From NCBI GenBank assembly GCA_002346225.1, contig DDYY01000056.1, positions 1 to 64,000 of the forward strand: a stretch of DNA of 64,000 bases, in the 5' to 3' direction. The DNA comes from Bacteroidetes bacterium UBA3022 (GTDB taxonomy: Bacteria; Bacteroidota; Bacteroidia; Chitinophagales; BACL12). Positions 8,392 to 17,773 of the stretch are shown piece by piece; within the stretch, counting starts at the first letter, position 1; every line of letters begins with the position of its first letter. Under the pieces are notes generated by a model. That model was not told the origin of the DNA, made no database searches, and saw only the letters and a program-made list of their open reading frames with translations. The position numbers and the translations under genes were made by a program.

Positions 8392-9603
8392 TTAGAAAGT
8401 AACTGCACCGGCCTGAGATGCCCAGGTCCAGCTGAGAACGGAGGTATTTGCCTGTGGAGTGGTGCCGGCGCTGATGCCAGAAACAACTGTTCCATTAACA
8501 TAATCAGCCAGGTTTGCAGGAACTACATCCAGGGTAACATTGGTAAATGTTACATTACCTTCGGTGTATTCGGTACGGTTAATTACCTGACCATCAGCAA
8601 TACTGGTAATAAAGATGTTCTCGAGATCAACAACTGAATTATCGTCAGTATTTATCAGATCCTGAGAAGTAACATCTTCTGAACTGGCAATCACAGAGCC
8701 ATTGCGAATTACATGACCTGCAACATAGGTGCCTTCCGGACCATCCAACTCAAAACAGTTTCCTGAAGGGGTAATGATAACAAAGTTGTCTAATGTACCA
8801 GCCCATGACTGATCCGTATCAACCGCATCATCACCAATGTTCCAGAACATACAGTTAGAAACATTAACAGTACCACCAAATAACTCAATACCATCATCCT
8901 GGTTGGCAACAACCTCAATGTGCTCAACAATAGTTGTGCTACCAACGCCACCTAAAGTAAGACCGTTAATCTCGTTGCCGGCACCGATGTTGGCACCACC
9001 ATGGCGAATGGAAACGTAACGAATAATACCGGAATCATCAGCGTCTTCGGTTCCACCATATAAGCCATTAGGGTCAGAAGTAGGAATACCTTCAATCTGA
9101 ACTTCGGTCAAATCCTCTCCGGAGTCTTCGTTGGAAGCAGAAATCCTGGCTTTACCCAGAACAATTACACCACCCCAAAGACCATTAATAGTAGGATCCA
9201 GGTTAGGGCTTCCAAAATTACCGGCAGCTATATCAGCAGGAGTGATCTCATCCGCTACTGAAGTGAATATAATAGGAGCATCGGCATCTCCGTCTGCAAT
9301 TAGTTTACCACCGCGTGCTACGAGCAGAGCAGTAGCGTTGGCTCCTGTTCCGGCCTCACCTTTAATGATAGTACCCGGCTCAATTGTCAGGGTAACACCA
9401 TCTAATACAGTGATACGACCACCCAGTTGATAAACCTTATCGCTGGTCCATGTGGTGCTGCTGGAAATGTTAGAGGTAACAATTACATTACCGGTTGATG
9501 GTGTTGGCTCCGGGGTAACCGGATCTTCTTTTTCACAGGATGCCAGAACAAATACAGTAGCAGCAACTGTGAACATTGAAAGTAACTTAGATGATAGTTT
9601 CAT
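8392..9603 (-). CDS. Beta-helix-like lipoprotein paired with TonB receptor
   Basis: The 403-residue protein carries a lipoprotein signal with lipobox LASC, lipid Cys23, a Pro/Thr linker (about 27-38), and then short beta repeats resembling a right-handed parallel beta-helix. Segments GVTLTIEPGTIIKGEAG, APIIFTS, SGIIRYVSIRHGG, NGLTLGGVGSTT, DDGIELFGGTVN (236-247) and GDDAVDTDQS (258-267) also occur in the two secreted proteins encoded at 10342-12780 and 15806-17698. Unlike those it lacks a T9SS C-terminal domain and is anchored by lipid instead. It probably sits at the cell surface and serves the receptor encoded downstream. Acidic DD clusters may bind cations; that is inference. Confidence 0.8.
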   Translation of the reverse strand: MKLSSKLLSMFTVAATVFVLASCEKEDPVTPEPTPSTGNVIVTSNISSSTTWTSDKVYQLGGRITVLDGVTLTIEPGTIIKGEAGTGANATALLVARGGKLIADGDADAPIIFTSVADEITPADIAAGNFGSPNLDPTINGLWGGVIVLGKARISASNEDSGEDLTEVQIEGIPTSDPNGLYGGTEDADDSGIIRYVSIRHGGANIGAGNEINGLTLGGVGSTTIVEHIEVVANQDDGIELFGGTVNVSNCMFWNIGDDAVDTDQSWAGTLDNFVIITPSGNCFELDGPEGTYVAGHVIRNGSVIASSEDVTSQDLINTDDNSVVDLENIFITSIADGQVINRTEYTEGNVTFTNVTLDVVPANLADYVNGTVVSGISAGTTPQANTSVLSWTWASQAGAVTF

Positions 9604-10341
9604 GACTCTTAGATTAAAGTTTTAGTGTAATTCTTTTTAATTGGGCAATGCCCATTTTTACGAGCACAAAGATGAGACTAATCCGATATGGAGGCGGAAA
9701 ATGGAATTTAAGAAATAGTTAACGAATTTCGAATTTAGCATTAACACAGTGTTAACACACGACAGCAGCCCTATTTCGGCTGTGCTTCAGCAGCTTTAAT
9801 TGTTGGTCATATAACAAATAGAAGATGACTAAAAAACCCAAAGTTAAAAGCGAGTTAACTGGAACATCTGCTAACAATCTTAAAATCTGTTACTTCTACT
9901 TTTTATTATAATTTAACCTATTTTATATCCTATTTTTTTTGTGATTCAATCATTGAACCGGCTTTAACCCAACACTAACATTTTTTTTGGTTACCATTCA
10001 ATTGAATAAAATGTCAATGCTGCTTGCATTATTAATAAATTTATAATTTAATTATTCAATAAACCTCTTAACATAATTAGACTTTTGGTATAACATTAAC
10101 TTAACAACCTACGAAATGAAGGTGCTATTTGAGTTGCGAAAGTCGCTTTTATGTAAGCTATATGTTCTGTCCTGAACAATTTAACAGAGAAATAAAAACT
10201 GTATCAATTAAATATTAAATATTAAGATAAAATCTAAGCACTGCCTTAAGAATATAATCGTATAGCTTTAAGATAGGGGAAATCGTAGCTTAATGCCGGG
10301 GCTCTACTTTTGGTTCCATTATCAAACCTAAAGTTTTACCA
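9604..10341. other. 738-bp AT-rich divergent regulatory region
   Basis: No gene is seen between the two divergent modules. The stretch is rich in A/T runs and contains the perfect palindrome ATTCAATTGAAT at 9996-10007. On the minus strand CATCTTTG (9667-9674) is one mismatch from TAnnTTTG and could serve the lipoprotein gene 64 nt away. A matching element for the plus strand is annotated separately at 10305. The length is exceptional for this compact window, so regulatory binding sites, a long leader or an unrecognised small RNA are possible. Confidence 0.5.
10305..10312 (+). promoter_or_regulatory. TAnnTTTG promoter element (TACTTTTG)
   Basis: TACTTTTG matches the -7 consensus of Bacteroidota promoters exactly and ends 29 nt before the ATG of the beta-helix protein at 10342. 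No clear TTTG -33 element is found at the expected spacing. Confidence 0.55.
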
Positions 10342-12780
10342 ATGAAAAAATTTTTATTGAATTGTTTTGCAGCGCTGCTAACAATATCAGCGACTGCTCA
10401 GATTTCAAAAGTGGGTGACATTACCGCTGATGAAACCTGGACTAACGACAACATCTACATCCTGGATGGATTTGTAGTTGTTAAAGGTGGTGCCACGCTT
10501 ACTATTGAGCCGGGTACTATTATCAAAGGTAACTCAACAGATTTAGTTGATGCCGCATTAATTATTACACGTGAAGGTTCCATTAATGCAATGGGTTCTG
10601 CATGTGCTCCTATCGTTTTTACCTCTAACAAGCCCGAAGGCGAGCGCGCAGCGGGCGACTGGGCCGGCATCGTATTATTAGGTAAAGCCACCGGCAACGG
10701 TAACTGCGGTACAGACCTTGATTTGGTTACACCTGGTAACCAGTTGAACATCGAAGGTATCGGTGACACTGAAGATCCTGACTTCTGGTTTGGCGGTAAT
10801 GATGACTCGCACAGCAGCGGTATCATGACTTACTGCCGTATCGAATATGCAGGTAGAGCGCTTAGCCCCGGAAACGAGTTAAACTCCCTTACTATGGGTG
10901 GTGTTGGCTCCGGTACTGTGTTGAACCACATTATGGTATCCTTTGCAAATGATGATGCCTTCGAATGGTTTGGCGGAACAGTAAACATGGATCATCTTGT
11001 AGCATACGCAACAGTTGATGATGACTTTGATGCTGACCAGGGTTACCGTGGTCGTGTTCAATTCGGCCTTGCTGTACGTGAAGATGCCATTGCTGACGTT
11101 TCTACGTCAGAAATGATTGAAACAGACAACTGTGGTTCAGGTGCTACAACAGCTCCTGTAACGCGCGCCTTATTCTCTAACCTTACACTTGTTGGTCCAC
11201 GTGTTGGCGACACCTCTTTAATGAACTCTCTCCATGGACGCGCCATCAGAATTCGCCGTGCTGCTCAAACTTCAGTAGCTAACTCCATTGTTATGGGTGG
11301 TCGTACTTGTGGTTTGAGAATTGAAAACGATGCAACAGCAGAAGCTGCTGATATGGGAGATCTTATTTTCCGCAACGTAATCATGGCAAACAATGGTGAC
11401 TCTCCTGCCGGTTCCGACCACTACGAAGAATCATCTACTTCCGGTTATCCTGCATTTGACATCTTTGCATGGGAAGCTGGTAATTTCACCACTGAATTCT
11501 CCAATGAAAGTTCAGTTAGCTTAACAAGTATAGCTGGCAGAGATTTCCGTCCTACTGCTCTTTCTCCTGCCAACTTCCTCGGCACCAACTTTTCCGGTGA
11601 TTATGCAACCGGCTTTACTCCTGTTGGTTATAGAGGAGCGTTTGACGGTGTTAATGACTGGACAGCAGGTTGGGTAGAATGGGATCCGCAAAATGCTGAC
11701 TATTCTGTACCAGGTTTAACCAGCAACCTTCCTGAAATTGCAGCTATCGTTACCAACGCAAACTGTGCTACTGGTGCAGGTTCAATCGATATTTCAGTTT
11801 CTAATGCTGTATCACCCACTTACCTTTGGTCTACTGGTGCAACAACTCAGGATGTCTCCGGTCTTGCTCCGGGTGTTTACACTGTAACTGTTACCAATAG
11901 CGGTGGTTGCGCAGCATCTGATACCATTTCTGTTGGCGATGCACCGATAAGCGCCCCTGCTGCAATAGCCTTAGGTGCAGTAACTGAGTGTGATATTACT
12001 TACAGCTGGAGTGCTGTTGCCGGTGCGAACTCATACAATGTGCGTCTTCGCGACCAGGCAGGTGCTGTTATTTCCGGTCCTATTAATATTGGAGCTGTAA
12101 CCACTTATACTTGGGAAAGCTTAGCACCCAACACAACATATCGTGTTGATGTAAGTGCAGAATGCGCTGATGGTGACATTTCTGGCTACATCACAACCAG
12201 CACTAAAACTCAAAATTGTTCTACACCTTCAGGCCTTAGTGCAACTGTATTATCATCTACTTCTGCAACATTGTCATGGGAGGATCCATGCAATGGTGCC
12301 GGTGATTTGTACAGACTGCAATACAGACAATTTGGAACAGCTGCATGGATTAGTGTAAATACATCTACTTTAAGCAGAACGCTTACTACTCTTAGCCCCA
12401 GTACTTCTTACCAGTATCGTGCTGCTAAGAAATGCGGCGGAGGCGGCGGAAAATCATCTTTCTCCGGAATTTCCACCTTTGCAACTCCTTCCCTAACTGG
12501 TCCTGAAGAAAGCAGAATCATGGCTGATAACGGTGTTGAAGCTAATATCTTCCCTAACCCTGCTTCTACTACGCTGAACGTTGTTGTTGCTGCTGAAGAA
12601 ATGATAAACATTCAGATAGTAAGTTTATTAGGTCAGGTAGTATATCAGTCTGCTTCAGTTGAAGCAGCCGGTATTTTCTCTACAGGTATTGATGTAACAT
12701 CATTCCCTGCAGGAAATTATATCGTTTCTATCAATGGTGAAAACTTCAATATCACCAAAGAACTTGTAATTGTAAAATAA
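10342..12780 (+). CDS. T9SS-secreted beta-helix protein with SprB and FnIII domains
   Basis: An 812-residue surface or secreted protein. It has a signal peptide (1-20, ending ATAQ), a beta-helix-like region (about 25-450) with GATLTIEPGTIIKG, DDAFEWFGGTVN (204-215) and the acidic DDDFDADQG (226-234), an SprB-type repeat (about 467-530, with SPTYLWSTGATTQDVSGL), two fibronectin III-like domains (about 533-715), a Gly-rich stretch, and a T9SS type A sorting domain from about 735 (IFPNPASTTLNVVV to KELVIVK). The sorting domain means export through T9SS and attachment or release at the surface. It is the first gene of the module with the receptor at 12909, and its own terminator follows. Ligand unknown. 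Confidence 0.88.
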   Translation: MKKFLLNCFAALLTISATAQISKVGDITADETWTNDNIYILDGFVVVKGGATLTIEPGTIIKGNSTDLVDAALIITREGSINAMGSACAPIVFTSNKPEGERAAGDWAGIVLLGKATGNGNCGTDLDLVTPGNQLNIEGIGDTEDPDFWFGGNDDSHSSGIMTYCRIEYAGRALSPGNELNSLTMGGVGSGTVLNHIMVSFANDDAFEWFGGTVNMDHLVAYATVDDDFDADQGYRGRVQFGLAVREDAIADVSTSEMIETDNCGSGATTAPVTRALFSNLTLVGPRVGDTSLMNSLHGRAIRIRRAAQTSVANSIVMGGRTCGLRIENDATAEAADMGDLIFRNVIMANNGDSPAGSDHYEESSTSGYPAFDIFAWEAGNFTTEFSNESSVSLTSIAGRDFRPTALSPANFLGTNFSGDYATGFTPVGYRGAFDGVNDWTAGWVEWDPQNADYSVPGLTSNLPEIAAIVTNANCATGAGSIDISVSNAVSPTYLWSTGATTQDVSGLAPGVYTVTVTNSGGCAASDTISVGDAPISAPAAIALGAVTECDITYSWSAVAGANSYNVRLRDQAGAVISGPINIGAVTTYTWESLAPNTTYRVDVSAECADGDISGYITTSTKTQNCSTPSGLSATVLSSTSATLSWEDPCNGAGDLYRLQYRQFGTAAWISVNTSTLSRTLTTLSPSTSYQYRAAKKCGGGGGKSSFSGISTFATPSLTGPEESRIMADNGVEANIFPNPASTTLNVVVAAEEMINIQIVSLLGQVVYQSASVEAAGIFSTGIDVTSFPAGNYIVSINGENFNITKELVIVK

Positions 12781-12804
12781 CACATTGCTGGCTTACAGAT
12801 TTTT

Positions 12805-12840
12805 AGAGAAGGGTAGCGTAAGCTACCCTTCTCTATTTTA
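12805..12840 (+). terminator. Intrinsic terminator, 13-bp stem
   Basis: AGAGAAGGGTAGC (12805-12817) pairs perfectly with 12822-12834 around a GTAA loop and is followed by a T-rich ATTTTAATT. It ends transcription of the beta-helix gene, so the following receptor gene is probably served mainly by read-through or its own promoter. Confidence 0.88.
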
Positions 12841-12908
12841 ATTAACATATGGTTTATGTTCAGTTTATATGAAAATAAGTGCTTTACATAATATATATAA
12901 TAATAGTT

Positions 12909-15791
12909 ATGCCTAAAGAGCTGTTCATTCTTTTAGCAGTTCATCTGCTTTTAACACCATTGTTTTCGCAGACAAGCAGAACCGGCGTCAAGGGAATTGT
13001 GCTGGATGCCACTAACAATGAGCCACTAATTGGCGCAGCTGTTTATATTGAAGGACTGGAAAACCTAGGTGTTATTACTGATTTCGACGGTAATTATCAA
13101 TTATTCGACCTTGATCCGGGCACCTACAGTATAACATGCAGCTACGTTTCCTATCAGAAAAAAATTATTGGCGAAGTTCAGATTCCGGCCGGACAAATTG
13201 TGCAGCTTAACATAGTAATGGTTCCTGCGACACAGGAATTGGAAACAGTTGTCATTACAAGTACATTTCGGAAAGAAACCGTGCAAAGTGTTTTAACATT
13301 GCAGAAAAATAATATATCTATTTCTGATGGAATTTCCAAGGATATCATCACCCGATCACCTGATAAAAACACAGGGGAAGTACTCAAACGAATGAGCGGA
13401 ACCACCCTGCAGGACAACAAATTTGCCATTATACGTGGCTTAAGTGACCGCTATAACATTGCACTAATCAACAATAACGTTTTACCGAGCACTGAACCGG
13501 ATAAAAAATCATTTTCATTTGATCTTTTTCCATCTGCCATGCTCGACAATCTATTCATTTACAAATCTGCACAACCTGACTTTCCCGGTGACTTTGCCGG
13601 CGGCATTATACAAATGAATACCCGTGATGTGCCCGATGAGGATTTTATCACGCTTAGCCTGGGCACGGGGGGTAACCTCCAGACTGCATCACAACCTTAT
13701 ATGGAATACCAGGGCGGATCACTTGACTGGTTAGGTTTAGATGACGGCACCAGAGCCTTACCCGAAGGATTCCCTGATGCAAATACTTTCAAACTTGGTT
13801 CAGAAGAAGAAAGGGTTGCGTGGAGTAAACTGCATCAAAATAATTGGGGAGCTGAAAACTTTGATGCTTCACCTTTAGACCAATCACTTCAATTGTCATT
13901 CGGATTAAACAGAGAGCTTTCTGGAAACAGATTTGGCCTAATTGGCGGAATAACCTACAGTGGATCCAGAGAAACGGTCTTCACTGCAAGAAATGATTAC
14001 CAGGCTGACGGCAGTACACTTTACCAATATGAAGACACCACATATGCCAGAAATATTTTATGGGGAGCTGTATTAAATTTAGCTTACAGAATTGGCAACA
14101 ATAATCAAATTGCATTGCGAAATTCAGTTTCCGTAAATGGTAGAGATTTAACAACCATTAGAGGAGGATTTAATAGTAATTCGGATAATTTCCTGGCACT
14201 GGAGTATTACGAATTCCTATCGAACTTTTTGGGCAGCACAATGCTGAGCGGATCTCATGCATTCAGCAACTCCAAGCTAAAAATAAACTGGACTGCAGGA
14301 TATAACAGGATAGTGCGTGATCAACCTGATCTCAGAACATCCTACTACTTTACTCCATCGCTTGATGAACCATTCTTCTCCGTGTTTGCCGTAAACAATA
14401 TTACAGTAGAGGGTAATTTTAAATATTACTCTTTTCTTCAGGAAAACTCGGTTAACGGTACCTTCGACATTTCCTATCCCTACCAGATTAAAGGCAACTC
14501 GCAGGTGGTAAAAGTGGGAACAATGATTACCAGAAAGGACAGAGCATTCGATGCCAGATTGATGGGATATGTAATCGACAATGGCTTCTTCAGTCTCGAT
14601 GGTCTTCCCGATGAAATTAGGGATCAATATGGTATAACCGCCGGTGGTGCTTTCAGCTATTGGTACTTGCCGCGCAATGTATTACTGAGCGATGATTACA
14701 TCAATGATTCTCTCTTTCGGATAAAAGATGTTACCACATTATCCGATGCCTATACAGCTCAGCAATATAACACTGCCATCTATGCAATGTCAGATAATAA
14801 GCTGGGCAGAAAGTTTAGGGTTATCTGGGGTGTAAGGATGGAAAACTGGAGACAGTTTCTTCAATCATATGAAAAATCTTCCCTTGCATTGGACGATGAA
14901 ATTAACATTGATTCAAGAGAACTTGACACCATAGGCTTACCATTTGACTTGCTTCCATCTGTTAACTTCATTTATTCCTTAACAGATAAGATAAATATCA
15001 GACTCTCCGGTTCACAAACTGTTGCCCGACCTGAAATGAGGGAGTATGCTCCTACTGAATACTTTGATTACACTAACAATGTATACTATTTCGGCAGAAC
15101 AAATTTACGTACCACCCAAATCTACAATGCCGATATACGCTTTGAATACTTTTTAGGAAACGGTCAAATCATTTCGGTAAGTGGATTTTACAAGTATTTC
15201 AATGATCCGATACAAATGCGAAGATATGTTACAGGAACATTCACCACTGCCGACCCCATAAATGAAGATTACGGAACCAATATTGGTGCTGAACTGGAAT
15301 TGCGCAAGAATTTCAGTTTTGTAGCTCCCACAAGTAATTTCTTTAACAACCTGACAATTTATACCAATTTGGCCTATATAAAATCCGTTATGCAGGTAGC
15401 TGACACAGCCTACTTTGGTGTATCGGAACGACCACTGGCCTATCAGTCACCATATGTTATCAATGGCGGTATCTCCTATCTTGATCTGGAAAAAGGATAT
15501 GGCGTTAACATCCTTTACAACCAGATTGGGCGCCGTATAACCGAATTGGGTTTTGTCAATTATCCGGATATATACCAGAATCCAAGGCCTTTGCTCGATG
15601 CGCAGCTTAGTATTCCTTTCCATAAGCAAACAGGAACAATTCGCATTAATTATTCCGACATATTTGCCGCTGATGATATTTTTTATCAGGACATTGACCA
15701 GAGCGGAGCTTTTGAAGAAGAAACCGACCAGCTCATCAGCCGGGCAATTGTTGGCAGCAAAATATCCATTTCTATCACCTATCGCTTATAA
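12909..15791 (+). CDS. TonB-dependent receptor, second paralogue
   Basis: A 960-residue outer-membrane receptor of the same kind as the one at 5402-8293. A frame extension begins with GTG at 12879, but the ATG at 12909 gives a normal signal peptide (PKELFILLAVHLLLTPLFSQ). CarboxypepD_reg domain at about 27-110 (GVKGIVLDATNNEPLIGAAVY), plug at about 130-255 with IIRGLSDRYN and DFPGDFAGGIIQMN, and barrel to the end. Both receptors share the unusual loop GGxLDxLGxDDGTRALP. It ends with ISITYRL, Leu rather than the usual aromatic residue. The next gene starts 14 bp downstream, giving a receptor/beta-helix operon. Confidence 0.92.
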   Translation: MPKELFILLAVHLLLTPLFSQTSRTGVKGIVLDATNNEPLIGAAVYIEGLENLGVITDFDGNYQLFDLDPGTYSITCSYVSYQKKIIGEVQIPAGQIVQLNIVMVPATQELETVVITSTFRKETVQSVLTLQKNNISISDGISKDIITRSPDKNTGEVLKRMSGTTLQDNKFAIIRGLSDRYNIALINNNVLPSTEPDKKSFSFDLFPSAMLDNLFIYKSAQPDFPGDFAGGIIQMNTRDVPDEDFITLSLGTGGNLQTASQPYMEYQGGSLDWLGLDDGTRALPEGFPDANTFKLGSEEERVAWSKLHQNNWGAENFDASPLDQSLQLSFGLNRELSGNRFGLIGGITYSGSRETVFTARNDYQADGSTLYQYEDTTYARNILWGAVLNLAYRIGNNNQIALRNSVSVNGRDLTTIRGGFNSNSDNFLALEYYEFLSNFLGSTMLSGSHAFSNSKLKINWTAGYNRIVRDQPDLRTSYYFTPSLDEPFFSVFAVNNITVEGNFKYYSFLQENSVNGTFDISYPYQIKGNSQVVKVGTMITRKDRAFDARLMGYVIDNGFFSLDGLPDEIRDQYGITAGGAFSYWYLPRNVLLSDDYINDSLFRIKDVTTLSDAYTAQQYNTAIYAMSDNKLGRKFRVIWGVRMENWRQFLQSYEKSSLALDDEINIDSRELDTIGLPFDLLPSVNFIYSLTDKINIRLSGSQTVARPEMREYAPTEYFDYTNNVYYFGRTNLRTTQIYNADIRFEYFLGNGQIISVSGFYKYFNDPIQMRRYVTGTFTTADPINEDYGTNIGAELELRKNFSFVAPTSNFFNNLTIYTNLAYIKSVMQVADTAYFGVSERPLAYQSPYVINGGISYLDLEKGYGVNILYNQIGRRITELGFVNYPDIYQNPRPLLDAQLSIPFHKQTGTIRINYSDIFAADDIFYQDIDQSGAFEEETDQLISRAIVGSKISISITYRL

Positions 15792-15805
15792 ACAAATTTA
15801 CAACA

Positions 15806-17698
15806 ATGTTAAACTTTACAAGAACTACACTAATTGTTTGTTTTTTGCTGGTCTGTCAGCAATTGCTCATCGCGCAAACGGCCACCATTTCGGGGAATAT
15901 TACAGATGTAAGAGCTTTAAGCGCCGACACTGTTTATACGCTCGAAGGCAAAGTATATATCAAGGACGGCGGCGTTCTTTTTATACCTCCGGGAACAATT
16001 ATAAGAGGTGATAAGGATTCAAAAGGAATGCTTATTTGTACCAAAACGGGAATCCTTGCTGCACAGGGCACACCCGAACAGCCTATTATTTTTACTTCAT
16101 CGGAAGCCATTGGAGAACGGCAGGCCGGTGATTGGGGTGGTGTGGTATTTTGCGGAAATGCCGGCATTAACGCAACCGGTGGCTCGGCGTCATTACCCGG
16201 CTTAGACGCTGCTGATGGTGCATATGGCGGAGCTAACGCATTTGACTCAAGAGGTGGTTTACAATATGTTAGAATTGAATATGGCGGCGGTAGCTCAACA
16301 CCTGCCAACAAACTGGCTGGCCTTACACTGGCAGGTGTAGGTCTTGGAACGCTTATTGAGAATGTAATGGTTTCATACAGTGGTGACGATGCTTTCGAAA
16401 TAAGGGGTGGAACAATGAATGCCAAATACCTTGTTGCAAACGGATCCGTTGACGATGATTTTGAAACCGACTTAGGCTGGACTGGAAATATTCAATTTGC
16501 CGCAGGATATCGTGACCCTTCCTTAGGTGACGCATCGGGCTCCAATGGTTTCGAAAGTGATAACGATGACACAGGCTCCGCCAATACGCCTAAAACAAAT
16601 GGCGTTTTTTCTAACGTAACCTTATTAGGCCCTATTCAGGATATTTTTACAGAATACGATGCGAATTACAAGCGAGCAGCACATCTGAAAAATAACACAG
16701 AGTTGAAAATTTTTAATTCAATTCTTGGTGCTTACCCTGTCGGCTTAATGGTAGATGGTATGGATTGTGAGGCAAATGCTGATCTTGACTTTATCAAAGT
16801 TAAGAATAGTGCAATTGCCATTATTACCGATTCTTTGGTTGAAAATCAGTTACTTGAAACACAATTGAGCAGCTTATGGAATATTGAGAGCTGGTATAAT
16901 ACACCGGAGTTTGATAATTTCCAATTTGACAGTATATCCGGCATTGGTTTTGTAGATCCCTTCAATGCTACGAAACCAGACTTGAGGTTTGAATCTACTT
17001 CACCATTGGCCGTTGCCGGTGCAAGTTTTGATGATACTGATCTTGATCCAACCTTTTTCATCCCTACTACCTACATAGGTGCATTTGGACAGGTAGAAAA
17101 CTGGTTTGGGTGCTGGGTAAACTTCATTCCGCAAGAAACTAATTATGATTTTCCGGGTACAACACTTGCTCCAACAATTGCCTTCTTTTCTTTTGAAACA
17201 GACTCGGGTAGCCTAACTATTGACTTCGTGAATTTGTCCAGTTCATCTGATGCTTACTTTTGGAATTTTGGAATAGATTCTATCAACACTGATACCAGTT
17301 CCCTTGTCAATCCGTCCTTTACTTTTCCAGACACAGGTACTTATTTTATTCAGCTTATAGCGTATGGCTGCACTGTTGATACTTTCATCACAGAACTTGT
17401 AATTACTCAGGAAGGCGGTTTACTTATTGATGATATATCCTACATTGGTGAATTTAAAATATTCCCTAATCCGGCCAACGATCGGGCAACTATTGAAATC
17501 TATGCTACAAAGACTACTGAGGGTTTGATCAGCATATATGATCTGAAAGGCCAAATGATGCTTGAATCGATCAGGGGACAGTTATCTCCCGGAACAAATC
17601 ATATAAACATGGATTTACAAACACTAAACCCAGGTGTATATATAGTTTACGTGTTCAACAATGGAATTGGCAGATCTGAACGACTGATAATTCAGTAG
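15806..17698 (+). CDS. T9SS-secreted beta-helix protein with PKD domain
   Basis: A 630-residue secreted protein with a signal peptide (1-24, ending LIAQ), a beta-helix-like region (about 28-440) that repeats the motifs of its two paralogues, including PPGTIIRGD, DDAFEIRGGTMN (194-205) and DDDFETDLG (216-224), a PKD-like domain (about 455-530, YFWNFGIDS and FTFPDTGTYFIQLIAYG) and a T9SS type A sorting domain (about 550-630, IFPNPANDRATIEI to SERLIIQ). It lies 14 bp after the receptor gene and is probably co-transcribed, so receptor and secreted partner are made together. Function is unknown; context suggests capture of a ligand for the receptor. Confidence 0.87.
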   Translation: MLNFTRTTLIVCFLLVCQQLLIAQTATISGNITDVRALSADTVYTLEGKVYIKDGGVLFIPPGTIIRGDKDSKGMLICTKTGILAAQGTPEQPIIFTSSEAIGERQAGDWGGVVFCGNAGINATGGSASLPGLDAADGAYGGANAFDSRGGLQYVRIEYGGGSSTPANKLAGLTLAGVGLGTLIENVMVSYSGDDAFEIRGGTMNAKYLVANGSVDDDFETDLGWTGNIQFAAGYRDPSLGDASGSNGFESDNDDTGSANTPKTNGVFSNVTLLGPIQDIFTEYDANYKRAAHLKNNTELKIFNSILGAYPVGLMVDGMDCEANADLDFIKVKNSAIAIITDSLVENQLLETQLSSLWNIESWYNTPEFDNFQFDSISGIGFVDPFNATKPDLRFESTSPLAVAGASFDDTDLDPTFFIPTTYIGAFGQVENWFGCWVNFIPQETNYDFPGTTLAPTIAFFSFETDSGSLTIDFVNLSSSSDAYFWNFGIDSINTDTSSLVNPSFTFPDTGTYFIQLIAYGCTVDTFITELVITQEGGLLIDDISYIGEFKIFPNPANDRATIEIYATKTTEGLISIYDLKGQMMLESIRGQLSPGTNHINMDLQTLNPGVYIVYVFNNGIGRSERLIIQ

Positions 17699-17708
17699 AA
17701 AATTCCAC

Positions 17709-17756
17709 TTAGTAAGCCCCCAAAATTTACTACATGTAAAATTGGGGGCTTACTAA
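17709..17756. terminator. Bidirectional terminator, 15-bp stem
   Basis: Arms 17709-17723 (TTAGTAAGCCCCCAA) and 17742-17756 form a perfect 15-bp stem, extended by TTTAC/GTAAA near the loop. It lies between the convergent beta-helix gene and ppx and has A and T runs suitable for both directions. Confidence 0.88.
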
Positions 17757-17773
17757 TTTCCTGGAAGCGGCCA

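Noticed and set aside
5402..17698. A polysaccharide utilisation locus of SusC/SusD type
   Set aside because: No SusD homologue, glycoside hydrolase or ECF sigma/anti-sigma pair is present, and the receptors have RGLGDRY plugs instead of the SusC type.
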